From: Mycolicibacter icosiumassiliensis
GTDB taxonomy: Bacteria > Actinomycetota > Actinomycetes > Mycobacteriales > Mycobacteriaceae
Reading direction: 5' to 3'
DNA: 64,000 nucleotides
Assembly (NCBI RefSeq): GCF_900078685.2
Contig: NZ_LT546170.1
Span: 106,432-170,431, forward strand
Shown here piece by piece: positions 25,441 through 35,893 of this stretch; position 1 is the first letter of the stretch, and each line of letters begins with the position of its first letter. The position numbers were made by a program, and so were the translations under genes. Under the pieces are notes generated by a model. It was not told the origin of the DNA. It saw only the letters and a list, made by a program, of their open reading frames with translations, and did not search any database.

Positions 25441-26445
25441 TTACGCTCCCACCAAATCGAGGCGGTGCACCGGACCACCCAACAGCCGGGTCAAGTCTTT
25501 GATCGAAGAGTAGTAGCGATCCATCGGGTAGGTGATGTCCATGCCCATACCGCCGTGCAGGTGGTGGCAGAGTCGCATGGCCGGTGCAGCCTGCGATGTC
25601 AGCCAGTAGCCCAGGATGTTCAGATCCTCGTCGGCATCAAGGCCTTCGGCCAACCGCCAGATCGCCGAGGTCGACAGCAGAGCGATGGTCCGCGAGGCGA
25701 TGTAAACCTCGGAGAGCTGCGCGGCCACTGTCTGGAAGGTCGACAGCGGACGGCCGAACTGCTCGCGGGTCGCCACGTAGTCGGCGGTCAGCCGCAGGGC
25801 GCCGGCCACCAGTCCGGCCGCGAAGGCCCCGGTGGCTGCCAGCGCCAGCTGGTTGACCCGGGCGACGCTGGCGCCGTCGAGCACGTCGGCGTCCTCGATC
25901 GCGACATCGGCGAAGGTCACCACGTATTCGTCGGATCCGTTGGAGGTCGGTGTCTTGGTGACCGTGACGCCGTCGGCGTCCGGGGCGACGACCACCACCG
26001 CCTTGTCAGCGGTGACGATCAGCCACGCCGCGGTCTCGGCGTAGGGCACACCGGTCTTGGTGCCGTTGAGTTTTCCGCCGGCGAAGCTGGTCTTGGGGTG
26101 TTCCGGCAGCTGCCGGCCGGGCTCGTTCAGCGCGGCCGAGAGCACCGCTCCGGTGGGCACCCCCGACAGATACCGGTCCTGCTGAGCCTCGGACGCGAGG
26201 TCCAGCAGCGGAATCAACCCCAGGCCCAGTGTTGCCAGCGCCGGACCGATGGTGCCATGACGGCCGATCTCGGTCAGGGCGGTGGCCAGTTCCGAGAGGC
26301 CCAAGCCGTCGCCGCCCAGTCGGTCGGGCACGCCCAGCGCCGCAACCCCGCCGGAGACCAGCGCCTCCCAGCTGTTGTCACGGTCCAGGACCGAGGTCAC
26401 CACATCGGCGACAGCCTGCTGCTCCGGGTTCGGTGTGAAATCCAC
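25441..26445 (-). CDS. chsE1: Acyl-CoA dehydrogenase ChsE1 (FadE28)
   Basis: The partner of ChsE2 and equivalent of Rv3544c. GTG at 26445 follows a strong AAGGAGG site and gives 334 aa starting MDFTPNPEQQAVADVV. The C-terminal part has AADYVATREQFGRPLSTFQTVA-type sequence and CHHLHGGMGMDITYPMDRYY. It lacks a complete stand-alone active site, as usual for these heteromeric steroid dehydrogenases. It lies 37 bp downstream of cyp125 in the same direction. Confidence 0.95.
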   Translation of the reverse strand: MDFTPNPEQQAVADVVTSVLDRDNSWEALVSGGVAALGVPDRLGGDGLGLSELATALTEIGRHGTIGPALATLGLGLIPLLDLASEAQQDRYLSGVPTGAVLSAALNEPGRQLPEHPKTSFAGGKLNGTKTGVPYAETAAWLIVTADKAVVVVAPDADGVTVTKTPTSNGSDEYVVTFADVAIEDADVLDGASVARVNQLALAATGAFAAGLVAGALRLTADYVATREQFGRPLSTFQTVAAQLSEVYIASRTIALLSTSAIWRLAEGLDADEDLNILGYWLTSQAAPAMRLCHHLHGGMGMDITYPMDRYYSSIKDLTRLLGGPVHRLDLVGA

Positions 26446-26482
26446 CCGAATCCTCCTTGATTCGTCGACGCGGTCAGTCAGC

Positions 26483-27733
26483 TCAGTGCGCGACCGGGCA
26501 CGCACCCGAGTAGTCGACCGGCCAGTGCTTGATGCCGTTGAGCCAGCCGGACTTCAGCCGCTCTGGGTCGCCCATCGGCTTCAGGTCGGGCATGTGATCG
26601 GCGACCGCGTTGAAGATCAGGTTGATCGTCAGGCGGGCCAGGTTGGCGCCGATGCAGTAGTGCGCGCCGGTGCCGCCGAAGCCGACGTGCGGGTTCGGGT
26701 CACGAAGGATGTTGAAGGTGAACGGGTCGTCGAACACCTCCTCGTCGAAGTTGGCCGAACGGTAGGACATCACCACGCGGTCACCGGCCTTGATCTTGAC
26801 GCCGTCGATCTCGGTGTCCTGGCTCGCCGTACGCTGGAATGCCGAAACCGGTGTGGCCCAACGGATGATCTCGTCCACGGCGGTCTGCGGCCGGTCCCGC
26901 TTGAACAGTTCCCACTGGTCGGGGTTCTGCGAGAACGCAACCATGCCGTGCGTGATCGAGTTGCGGCTGGTCTCGTTGCCGGCGACCGCCAGCATGATGA
27001 CGAAGAAGCCGAACTCGTCGTCGCTGAGCTTCTCGCCGTCGATGTCGGCCTGGATCAGCTTGGTCACGATGTCGTCGGTGGGGTTCTTGCCCCGCTCCTC
27101 GGCCATCTTCATGGCGTAGGTGATGACCTCGAACGACGACATCGCCGGGTCGACGTCGGCGTACTCCGGGTCCTCGCCGGCGGTCATCTCGTTGGACCAG
27201 CGGAACAGCTTGTCCCGGTCGTCCTGGGGCACACCGAGCAGTTCGGCGATGGCCTGCAGCGGCAGCTCGCAGGACACCTGCTCGACGAAGTCGCCGGTGT
27301 TGGACGCCGCGGCAGTCTGGGCGATCTTCTGCGCCCGCGCCTTCAGCTCGTCCTCGAGCCGCGAGAGGGCGCGGGGGGTGAAGCCGCGGGAGATGATCTT
27401 GCGCAGCCGGGTGTGGTGCGGCGCATCCATGTTCAGCAGGACCGCGCGCTGCAGGTCGACCGCCTCACGGGTCATCTCCTGCGGCCAGACCGGGATCGCG
27501 CCGTTCATCGCGCTGGAGAAGACCTCGCTGCGCAGCGAGACGTCCTTGACGTCTTTGTGCTTGGTCACCAGCCAGTAGCCCTTGTCGCCGAAGCCTCCGG
27601 TTCCGCCGGGAACGTCGACCCAGCGCACCGGTTCAGACTTACGCAGCTCAGCGAGTTCCTGAACGGGGAGGCCCTTCAGGCTCATCTCGGAGTCGAGGAA
27701 GTCGAAGTCGCTGGGGATGGCGGGGCAGCCCAT
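26483..27733 (-). CDS. cyp125: Steroid C26-monooxygenase CYP125
   Basis: This P450 starts side-chain degradation by oxidising cholesterol or cholestenone at the C26/27 methyl group. Haem loop FGGTGAHYCIGANLARLT, I-helix AVAGNETSRNSITHG and the C-terminal SGWLNGIKHWPVDYSGACPVAH match CYP125A1 closely. ATG 27733, with AGGAG 7 bp upstream, gives 416 aa, a shorter N-terminus than the M. tuberculosis enzyme. It is divergent from fadA5 across a KstR box. A paralog is at 16015-17274. Confidence 0.96.
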   Translation of the reverse strand: MGCPAIPSDFDFLDSEMSLKGLPVQELAELRKSEPVRWVDVPGGTGGFGDKGYWLVTKHKDVKDVSLRSEVFSSAMNGAIPVWPQEMTREAVDLQRAVLLNMDAPHHTRLRKIISRGFTPRALSRLEDELKARAQKIAQTAAASNTGDFVEQVSCELPLQAIAELLGVPQDDRDKLFRWSNEMTAGEDPEYADVDPAMSSFEVITYAMKMAEERGKNPTDDIVTKLIQADIDGEKLSDDEFGFFVIMLAVAGNETSRNSITHGMVAFSQNPDQWELFKRDRPQTAVDEIIRWATPVSAFQRTASQDTEIDGVKIKAGDRVVMSYRSANFDEEVFDDPFTFNILRDPNPHVGFGGTGAHYCIGANLARLTINLIFNAVADHMPDLKPMGDPERLKSGWLNGIKHWPVDYSGACPVAH

Positions 27734-27902
27734 GTGTCTACTCCTAGGGTGTTCGGTAGGTAACTGTGTGTTCGACGACGCTTGAACTATGGAGCATGAA
27801 CGATGGAGCAAGTACAACGCCGTCTAGTGCCTGATTGCGACCATTGAAACACGGCCCGACCGCAGATCAAAGGCGGTGCTGCATCGTCGCTTGTCAGACT
27901 AA

Positions 27903-27916
27903 TGAAACGTGTTCTA
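27903..27916. promoter_or_regulatory. KstR box in the cyp125/fadA5 divergent promoter
   Basis: TGAAACGTGTTCTA fits TnnAACnnGTTnnA exactly. It lies 10 bp before fadA5 and 169 bp before cyp125 on the other strand. A further half-site-like TTGAAACACG is at 27844-27853. Confidence 0.87.
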
Positions 27917-27917
27917 G

Positions 27918-29078
<1,161 letters not shown>

Positions 29079-29088
29079 TGGCCCACAA

Positions 29089-29478
29089 ATGACTACAGTT
29101 CCGGAGAACGACCGCATCGCGGCGGCACAGGCCTACATCGACGCGCTGGTCAGTCACGACGCTTCGGCGGTTCGGTTCAGCCCGGACTGCGTCCGGATCG
29201 AGGTCGGACTCAAGACCGGTTTCTCGGGAAATCATTTGCGACGCAGCCTCAACCGCGGTCCGCAGTTCCGGCTGATCTCGGCGGCCACGCTGCCGAAGTA
29301 CAGCATCGAAGGCGATGACGTGCGGGCGGTCTACGACATCATCACCAAGCCGTCGCTGTTCGGGGTTCGGGTCTGCTCGCATGTCGACGAGGTTTTCCGG
29401 ATCCCTGCCGACAGCCCGGACGGCACCGCGGTCATCCACCACATCCGCGCGGGGATTCGTCCGTTCATCCACCGTTAG
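29089..29478 (+). CDS. Unrecognised small protein between fadA5 and the ddn-like gene
   Basis: The 129-aa protein starts at ATG 29089, 10 bp after the fadA5 stop. An N-terminal helix (DRIAAAQAYIDALVSHDASAVRFSPDCVRIE) followed by strands (YSIEGDDVRAVYDIITKP, SHVDEVFRI) recalls an NTF2-like fold. I do not recognise a named family with certainty. Its place suggests co-transcription with fadA5 and a role linked to side-chain degradation. That is inference only. Confidence 0.68.
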   Translation: MTTVPENDRIAAAQAYIDALVSHDASAVRFSPDCVRIEVGLKTGFSGNHLRRSLNRGPQFRLISAATLPKYSIEGDDVRAVYDIITKPSLFGVRVCSHVDEVFRIPADSPDGTAVIHHIRAGIRPFIHR

Positions 29479-29976
<498 letters not shown>

Positions 29977-29984
29977 GGCCGCCG

Positions 29985-30935
29985 GTGATCCGGGATTCGC
30001 GGCGCCTGCGGTACGGGGCAGCCGCCCTTCCCGCGGTCGTCGTGTTGTTCGCAGCCCCGGCGGCATGGGCTGCCGAATCGATCACGCTGGAGTTCGTCCG
30101 GCACGGGCAAGCCGGCGACAACCTGGTGATCAACAACGAGGTTCCCGGTCCCCCGCTCACCGAACTCGGCCAACAGCAGGCGCGCAACGTCGCCGATCTG
30201 CTGGCCGGTGACCACATCACGGGTATCTACTCCTCGATCATGACCCGGGCGCAGGAGACCGCGGATCCACTGGCCCAGCTGCTGGGCCTGCCCGTGCACG
30301 AGTTGGCCGGACTCAACGAGATCGACGCCGGTCTTCTTGCGGATCTGCCGGTGAACGTCGGTGGGCTGCCGGTGGGGGCGGTGCTGTACGCCGCAGCCCC
30401 GATGCTGTGGGCGCTCGGTCTGTATTTCGTTCCGCAGCTGGGTTCCTCGGATTTCAACGGGATGGTTTTCCAGGATCGTTTCTCTGACGCCGTTGCCGCG
30501 ATCTATGCCGGCAGCGACGGCGGCGACACCGATGCGGTGTTCACCCACGAAGGGTCGATGGTGTTCTGGACGTTGATGAACGTCGACAATCCTGACTTCG
30601 GCATCATCCTCAACGAAGCGCTGACCACCGGTGAGCTGCTGCCCTTCACCGGCGTCATCGAGGTCCGCGGCAACCCGGAGGACGGCTGGACGCTGGTCAG
30701 CTGGAACGGGCAGCCGGTTGCCGAAAACCCGGGCCTGCTCACCGAGCTCTTCGTCGACGTGCGCGACGTGATCACCGCGCCGCAAATGGCGATCTTCCAC
30801 GTCTGGGAAGCTCTGCTCAGCGGGGATACGACGATATTCCTCGACGCGATCCGGGCCGGTGCCGACGACGTCGGTGCGGCGGCCCTGCAGTTCCCGGTCG
30901 CGGTATTTGACGACCTGCTCGGCGCGTCGTTGTGA
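29985..30935 (+). CDS. Secreted histidine-phosphatase-superfamily protein
   Basis: GTG at 29985 starts a 316-aa protein with a signal peptide (RLRYGAAALPAVVVLFAAPAAWA). The mature part begins with the phosphoglycerate-mutase-like RHG motif in LEFVRHGQAGDN, then LTELGQQQARNVADLL and IYSSIMTRAQETADPLA. The second catalytic His is in FTHEGSMVFW. Substrates of this superfamily are phospho-esters; this one acts outside the cytoplasm or at the membrane. It is accessory relative to the M. tuberculosis locus. Confidence 0.85.
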   Translation: MIRDSRRLRYGAAALPAVVVLFAAPAAWAAESITLEFVRHGQAGDNLVINNEVPGPPLTELGQQQARNVADLLAGDHITGIYSSIMTRAQETADPLAQLLGLPVHELAGLNEIDAGLLADLPVNVGGLPVGAVLYAAAPMLWALGLYFVPQLGSSDFNGMVFQDRFSDAVAAIYAGSDGGDTDAVFTHEGSMVFWTLMNVDNPDFGIILNEALTTGELLPFTGVIEVRGNPEDGWTLVSWNGQPVAENPGLLTELFVDVRDVITAPQMAIFHVWEALLSGDTTIFLDAIRAGADDVGAAALQFPVAVFDDLLGASL

Positions 30936-30956
30936 TCCCGGTGGACCGAGGCGGTC

Positions 30957-31193
30957 GTGAATGCCTCCCGAGTTCGCACCGAGCGGGACCGGCCGAAAGA
31001 CGGCTGGGCCGCACTGACCCAGGCCGAACTCAACGTCGCCCTACTCGTCGGGCAAGGACTGCGCAGCAAGGACATCGCCGCACAGCTGTTTCTCTCGATC
31101 CGGACTGTCGACACCCACATCACCCGCATCTATCGCAAGCTCGGAGTGTCCTCCCGCGTGCACCTCGCCCGGGAGGCGGCCCGCAACAGCTGA
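30957..31193 (+). CDS. Stand-alone LuxR-type HTH protein (78 aa)
   Basis: The protein is a lone GerE/LuxR DNA-binding domain: ALTQAELNVALLVGQGLRSKDIAAQLFLSIRTVDTHITRIYRKLGVSSRVHLAREAARN. It closely resembles the C-terminus of the large LuxR-type regulator that follows (same REAARN/QEAARN ending). It may be a functional minimal regulator or a remnant of a duplicated large gene whose 5' part was lost. GTG 30957 is the only suitable start. Confidence 0.65.
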   Translation: MNASRVRTERDRPKDGWAALTQAELNVALLVGQGLRSKDIAAQLFLSIRTVDTHITRIYRKLGVSSRVHLAREAARNS

Positions 31194-31519
31194 CCGGCGA
31201 TCTACCTCGGGAAATCCCTGTGCTCGGCAGCAGAACCGACGAGGTTCCTGGACGCGATTCAGGCCGCCGCCCTTATCGTTACCGCCGCGGCCCTCGACCG
31301 GCCGAGCGCAATTAGCCCGACATCCGCCAAGTAGGTCCAGCCCGTCCCTGCCACTGTCCGACAGCACGCAGCAAACAGCATCGGCGGCAAAGCGCCCAAT
31401 TACTACGGTGGCGTACCCCGGGAAGTATCGGTACAAATACGTAATGGTCGGGAGACAAGAAATACCGCTGCGCAAGTTATCCATCCTGAAAAGGAGGGCT
31501 GGCCTCTTGCGCGAGCATT
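31194..31519. other. 326-bp intergenic stretch before the large LuxR-type gene
   Basis: No convincing gene is seen. It is less GC-rich than its neighbours. A strong AAAAGGAGGG ribosome-binding sequence sits at 31489-31498, but the nearest in-frame start of the downstream gene is a GTG 21 bp later, which is unusually far. The stretch may hold the promoter of that gene and decayed sequence from a duplicated regulator. Confidence 0.5.
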
Positions 31520-34500
31520 GTGACCTTTAGGGGACGGTACATCTTGTCGAACGCAAGCGAGGCAGATTTCCCGTCCGCCATAGCGCGCACGGTCTTGGTG
31601 GTCGATGGCGGGGACCCACGGCCACACTGGCAGCCCGGGACCGAGTCGCTATCGACCACCCACTCGTGGCTGGAGCGCACGCTGACCGAGTCGGTTGCCG
31701 CCCACCACGGTGTCCGCCTGATGAAGCAGGACTACGGGGACAGGCTCGCCGCCGGGTTCGCCGAAGCCGGTGACGCTCTGGCATGCGCTATCGCGTTGCA
31801 GCGCACTCCTTCGGCACCGATCCGACCGCGCATCGCGGTGCATTCCGACGAGGCGCCGGCCGGTGAACCGGGCCCGTACCCCGAATCCCTGGTGAACCGC
31901 GCCGCGCGGTTATGCGACCTGGCCCATGGCGGTCAGACGGTCTTGTCCGAGACCGCCCAGCAATCGTTGACGGATCTGCTGCCCTCGGAGACTTGGCTGA
32001 TCGATCTGGGCGTTCATCGGCTGCGCGGCATTCCGTTTCCGGAGCGCGTAGCACAGCTCTGCCACCCCGACCTTGCCAGCGACTTTCCACCCTTACGAAC
32101 CGGAATGTCGCTGGCGGAGCCACATTTTCCGACGCCGCTGACGAGTTTTGTCGGGCGCGAAGTCGAGTTGGCCGAGCTGCGGCGTCTGGTTGCCGACAAC
32201 CGTCTGGTGACGCTGACCGGCACCGGCGGAGTTGGCAAGACCCGGCTGGCGCTGCAACTGGCGGACGAGTTGGCCTGCCGGTACCGCGACGGGGCATGGT
32301 GCGTGGACCTGGCGCCGATCACTGATCCAGACCTGATACCCGAGCGAGTAACACACATGCTGGGCCTGCCCGAACGGCCAGACCGCTCCCCGCTTGATGC
32401 TCTGGTGCGCTTCATCGCAGACCGGCAACTGCTGCTGGTGCTCGACAATTGTGAGCATCTACTGGACGCATGCGCGCAGCTGACCGCCATCCTGTTAGCC
32501 GCCGGTGCAGAGCTGACCGTCGTGGCGACGAGTCGCGAACCCATCAGGGTGGCAGGCGAAGTGACCTGGAAGACCCCGTCGCTCTCGCTGGGCGACGAGG
32601 CGGTCGAGCTGTTCCGGCAGCGCGCTCGGCTGGTCCGGCCGGGTTTCACCAACACCGACGACGATGCTGCCTTGGTAGCCGAGATCTGCCGGCGCCTGGA
32701 CGGGGTGCCATTGGCCATCGAGCTTGCCGCGACACGGATTCGGGCGTTGTCACTTACCGAAATTGCGGATGGATTGAGTGAGCGCTTCCAACTGTTGACC
32801 GGCGGGGCGCGCACCGTGGTACCGCGCCAGCAGACCCTGCGGGCTTCCGAAGACTGGTCGCACGACCTGTTAAGCGAACCCGAGCGCGTGGTGTTTCGCC
32901 GTTTGGCGCCATTTCGGGGCGGGTTCGACCTTGATGCCGCCCACGCCGTCGCCGGCGGCACTGACCTGCCGCGCGGGCGGATCATCGACTTACTCACTTC
33001 GCTGGTAGACAAATCGCTGGTGATAGCCGACAGCACCGGGGAATCGACGCGTTTCCGGCTGCTGCAGACCGTGCAGCAGTACGCCCTGGAAAGACTTGAG
33101 CAGTCTGGGGAATCCGAGGCCATCCAGGCACGCCACCGTGATCACTACACAGCCGTGTTCGGTTCCGACGTGACCGCCGGATACGGGTGGCACATGGAGC
33201 AGGCGGAACTGGAGATCGACAACCTCAGGGCCGCCTTCACCTGGAGCCGCCAGCACGGCGACATCAACCTTGCCGCACGTCTCGCGTCGTCGTTGTTCCC
33301 GCTGTGGATCCATAGCCAGACCATGGAAGGGCTGGCATGGTTCAATGCCGTGCTCGCCGTCAGCGCCACGATGGCGCCGGGCGTTCGTGCCCGCGCGCTC
33401 GCGGACAAAGCGATCTTCGACGCGTTGATCGGAAACTACGGGCAGGCCCGACATGCAGAGGAAGCCGTCTCGATCGCACGGGATCTCGACGAACCAGGAC
33501 TGCTCGCTTGGGCGCTGGCCGCTTGCGGCTTCACCTGCAGCTACAGTCCCGAACTCGCCCTGCCCTATTTCGAGCAGGCCATCGCGCTGTCCCCGGCATT
33601 CAACGACGACTGGCGGTTGAGCCAGATATATGGCGTGCAGGCGTATTCGGCGTTCGTGGCCGGGGACCTCGCAACGATGCGGCTCGCCGCTGAGAAAGGA
33701 GCGGTCCTCGCCGACGCGGTCGGTGACTGGTCGGTTGCGCGACTGTGCCGCCTCTGCCTGGGATTGGCGCACCTTCATCGCGCAGAGTTCCCGATGGCAG
33801 TCGATCAGGCCCGGCAGGTGGCGATGGAGGCCGAGGCCGCAGGCGATCCGCTGTTCAGCTCCCAGAGTCTGACTGTCCTGGCCGCAGCCCTTGCCTGCCA
33901 GGGGGATATCCGCGGGGCGCACGCGGCAGCAGAAGCGTGTGTCGGGGCCGCCGTCGAACTCATCGACTTCCACCGCGCGATCGGCCTCGGTGCCGTGGTA
34001 GACGCATTTCTGGCCGACGGTGATGTGGCCGGCGCGCTCAGCGCTGCTGATGCGGCGTGCCAAGCATGCGCACTGCCCCAACTGCTGGCAATAAACGGCA
34101 ATCCGGTCGCTCGCGCAGCACTGGCATCCGGTGACCTGGCCGCGGCGCGCCGTTGGGCGGACGAGGCGCTGTCGGTGGGTTCGGGTATCCATCGGATATT
34201 GCTGCTGGAGATACGTGGCCGGGTGGCCTTGGCTGAAGGTGACTTTGAGCAGGTCGAGCGAGACACGAGGGACGCGCTGGCCATCGCGGCGGACACCGAG
34301 GCAACTTTGGCTGCCCCAGATCTGATCGAATTGCTGGCAACGGCGGCAGCGGCCGCTGGGCGGCACCACGACGCAGCACGGCTGTTCGGCTCAGCAGCGG
34401 GCGCCCGTAGTCGCACCGGCGCAGTCCGCGCCAAGGTCTACGACGCCGAATACGATGCCACCGTCAACTCGCTACAAGAAGCGATGCAGCAGAACGACTT

Positions 34501-34798
34501 TGATCGTCGTTGGGCTCAGGGCAATGCGCTGTCGACGGCTGAGGCCATTGCGTACGCATGCCGCCACGACCGAACGGGGAAGGGCGAATCCAAACGCCCG
34601 TTCAGCGGTTGGGCCTCGCTGACTCCGGCCGAGCGCAATGTCGTCCGGCTCATCAGTGCCGGTCTCCGCGACAAGGAGATCGCTACACAGCTGAGCGTCT
34701 CGCCCCGTACGGTGCATTCGCACCTGAACCGGATCTACACCAAGCTCAATATCTCTTCCCGCTTGCAACTCGCTCAAGAGGCGGCGCGAAACACCTGA
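31520..34798 (+). CDS. Large LuxR-family regulator: degenerate cyclase-like domain, NB-ARC-like ATPase, TPR-like region, LuxR HTH
   Basis: The 1092-aa protein has four parts. Residues about 20-185 resemble a class III adenylate cyclase (MKQDYGDRLAAGF, RPRIAVHSDEA, ESLVNRAARLCDLAHGGQTVLS, LGVHRLRGIPFPERVAQL) but lack clear metal-binding Asp positions. An AAA/NB-ARC-type ATPase follows with Walker A TGTGGVGKTR (about 233) and Walker B LLLVLDNCEH (about 303). A long helical repeat region leads to the C-terminal LuxR HTH (ASLTPAERNVVRLISAGL, residues about 1030-1090). It resembles mycobacterial Rv0386/Rv2488c-type regulators. The start is uncertain (GTG 31520, with a ribosome-binding site too far upstream). 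Confidence 0.85.
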   Translation: MTFRGRYILSNASEADFPSAIARTVLVVDGGDPRPHWQPGTESLSTTHSWLERTLTESVAAHHGVRLMKQDYGDRLAAGFAEAGDALACAIALQRTPSAPIRPRIAVHSDEAPAGEPGPYPESLVNRAARLCDLAHGGQTVLSETAQQSLTDLLPSETWLIDLGVHRLRGIPFPERVAQLCHPDLASDFPPLRTGMSLAEPHFPTPLTSFVGREVELAELRRLVADNRLVTLTGTGGVGKTRLALQLADELACRYRDGAWCVDLAPITDPDLIPERVTHMLGLPERPDRSPLDALVRFIADRQLLLVLDNCEHLLDACAQLTAILLAAGAELTVVATSREPIRVAGEVTWKTPSLSLGDEAVELFRQRARLVRPGFTNTDDDAALVAEICRRLDGVPLAIELAATRIRALSLTEIADGLSERFQLLTGGARTVVPRQQTLRASEDWSHDLLSEPERVVFRRLAPFRGGFDLDAAHAVAGGTDLPRGRIIDLLTSLVDKSLVIADSTGESTRFRLLQTVQQYALERLEQSGESEAIQARHRDHYTAVFGSDVTAGYGWHMEQAELEIDNLRAAFTWSRQHGDINLAARLASSLFPLWIHSQTMEGLAWFNAVLAVSATMAPGVRARALADKAIFDALIGNYGQARHAEEAVSIARDLDEPGLLAWALAACGFTCSYSPELALPYFEQAIALSPAFNDDWRLSQIYGVQAYSAFVAGDLATMRLAAEKGAVLADAVGDWSVARLCRLCLGLAHLHRAEFPMAVDQARQVAMEAEAAGDPLFSSQSLTVLAAALACQGDIRGAHAAAEACVGAAVELIDFHRAIGLGAVVDAFLADGDVAGALSAADAACQACALPQLLAINGNPVARAALASGDLAAARRWADEALSVGSGIHRILLLEIRGRVALAEGDFEQVERDTRDALAIAADTEATLAAPDLIELLATAAAAAGRHHDAARLFGSAAGARSRTGAVRAKVYDAEYDATVNSLQEAMQQNDFDRRWAQGNALSTAEAIAYACRHDRTGKGESKRPFSGWASLTPAERNVVRLISAGLRDKEIATQLSVSPRTVHSHLNRIYTKLNISSRLQLAQEAARNT

Positions 34799-34828
34799 CG
34801 CGGCGACGTTGCCCCGCGACGTGTCAGG
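34794..34828. terminator. Hairpin between convergent LuxR-type and desaturase genes
   Basis: CCTGACGCG (34794-34802) can pair with CGTGTCAGG (34820-34828) over 9 bp including one G-U pair, with a 17-base loop. It overlaps both stop codons of the convergent genes and may terminate transcription in both directions. Confidence 0.35.
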
Positions 34829-35789
34829 CGATGCGGGACTCGGGCTCGACCTGCGCCCACAGCTGCCAGTGCCGGTATTCCTCGGCGTTCAGTTCCCGGC
34901 CGAGCACGGTGGTGACGGCGGCGTCGTGCTCCAAGTAGAGGTCCTCGTTACGTCGCCACGCCTGCAGGTAACGGTAGAACGGCAACCACGGGTGCAGGTG
35001 GTGGATGAGGTGGTAATTCTGCGACAGCATCAACGGCGCCAACAACCATTCCGTACCAACCCGCAGGCGCGTGGCACGATACCGGTTCCCGCGCTGGGTC
35101 TCCTCGAGCCCGTGGTGCGGCAGCCAGTCGAAGGACCACCCAATGATAAAGATGCCGATGCGCTGCGGGATCAACAGGATCACCGCAAGAGTCCAGAAAT
35201 GATCAGTGACAATTGCCGCACCGATACCCACTACTGCGAACGAGGACAGTAGCACCGTTTCGGAGATCTCGGCCACCGGGCGACGCCAGCCATGGTGCAC
35301 CCGCCGCCGCAGTTTGCGGATGTACCAGGAAGCGTAGAAAAGGTCGATCAGCGCCCAGCGGAATGGCAACTGCCAGACCGGTGCGTGCGTGGCGAACATG
35401 TCCGGGTCGCGATCGGGGTCGTTGGTATGCCGATGATGCTCACCGTGGACGTACCCGAAGGCCGGCAGTGAGAATGGCAAGATCACGAACAGCCAAGCCA
35501 GCCGCCCAACCACCGTGTTCACCCAGCGCACCGAACACAACGAGCGGTGCAAGGCCTCATGTGCCACCGAGAACATCACATAGGTGACTGCGGTGCTCAA
35601 CGGTATCGCCGCCCAGGCCGGCAGGAATCCGTCGATGGTGCCGAGCACCACCAGTACGAAAACGGCCAGTGCTCCCAACGCAAGCCCGAAGGTCGGCCAC
35701 GCGAAGTCCGGCATGCCCTCGCCCGGATGCGGGTGCCGCCGACGTCGGACTGCCGCGGGTGGGTGGTCGTCCACCTCGAGCACCGACAC
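34824..35789 (-). CDS. Membrane fatty-acid desaturase/hydroxylase-family protein
   Basis: The start is GTG at 35789 behind TGGAGG, giving 321 aa. The three histidine boxes of di-iron membrane desaturases are visible: HEALH (about residue 76), HGEHHRH (about 115) and HLIHHLHP (about 262). Hydrophobic segments lie before the first box (FGLALGALAVFVLVVLGTI, LPAWAAIPLSTAVTYVMF), between the boxes (LSSFAVVGIGAAIV, LAVILLIPQRIGIFIIGW) and elsewhere. Members act on fatty acids, sterol-like or carotenoid substrates at the membrane. Which one applies here is unknown. It lies inside the accessory stretch next to an IS element. Confidence 0.85.
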   Translation of the reverse strand: MSVLEVDDHPPAAVRRRRHPHPGEGMPDFAWPTFGLALGALAVFVLVVLGTIDGFLPAWAAIPLSTAVTYVMFSVAHEALHRSLCSVRWVNTVVGRLAWLFVILPFSLPAFGYVHGEHHRHTNDPDRDPDMFATHAPVWQLPFRWALIDLFYASWYIRKLRRRVHHGWRRPVAEISETVLLSSFAVVGIGAAIVTDHFWTLAVILLIPQRIGIFIIGWSFDWLPHHGLEETQRGNRYRATRLRVGTEWLLAPLMLSQNYHLIHHLHPWLPFYRYLQAWRRNEDLYLEHDAAVTTVLGRELNAEEYRHWQLWAQVEPESRIA

Positions 35790-35866
35790 AAGACCTCCAG
35801 CAGGGCATACACGGGACACGGCGTCACCTAAGAACAGGTGAAAGATTACGTTGCTTCCCCGGAATT

Positions 35867-35890
35867 TGTCAAGGTGTTTGAGTCCAGTGG
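35867..35890 (+). repeat. IS3-family terminal inverted repeat (transposase 3' side)
   Basis: About 24 bp beginning TGTCAAGGTG and ending TCCAGTGG, directly after the transposase stop codon. It pairs with the inverted repeat at 37381-37405. Confidence 0.7.
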
Positions 35891-35893
35891 GTG

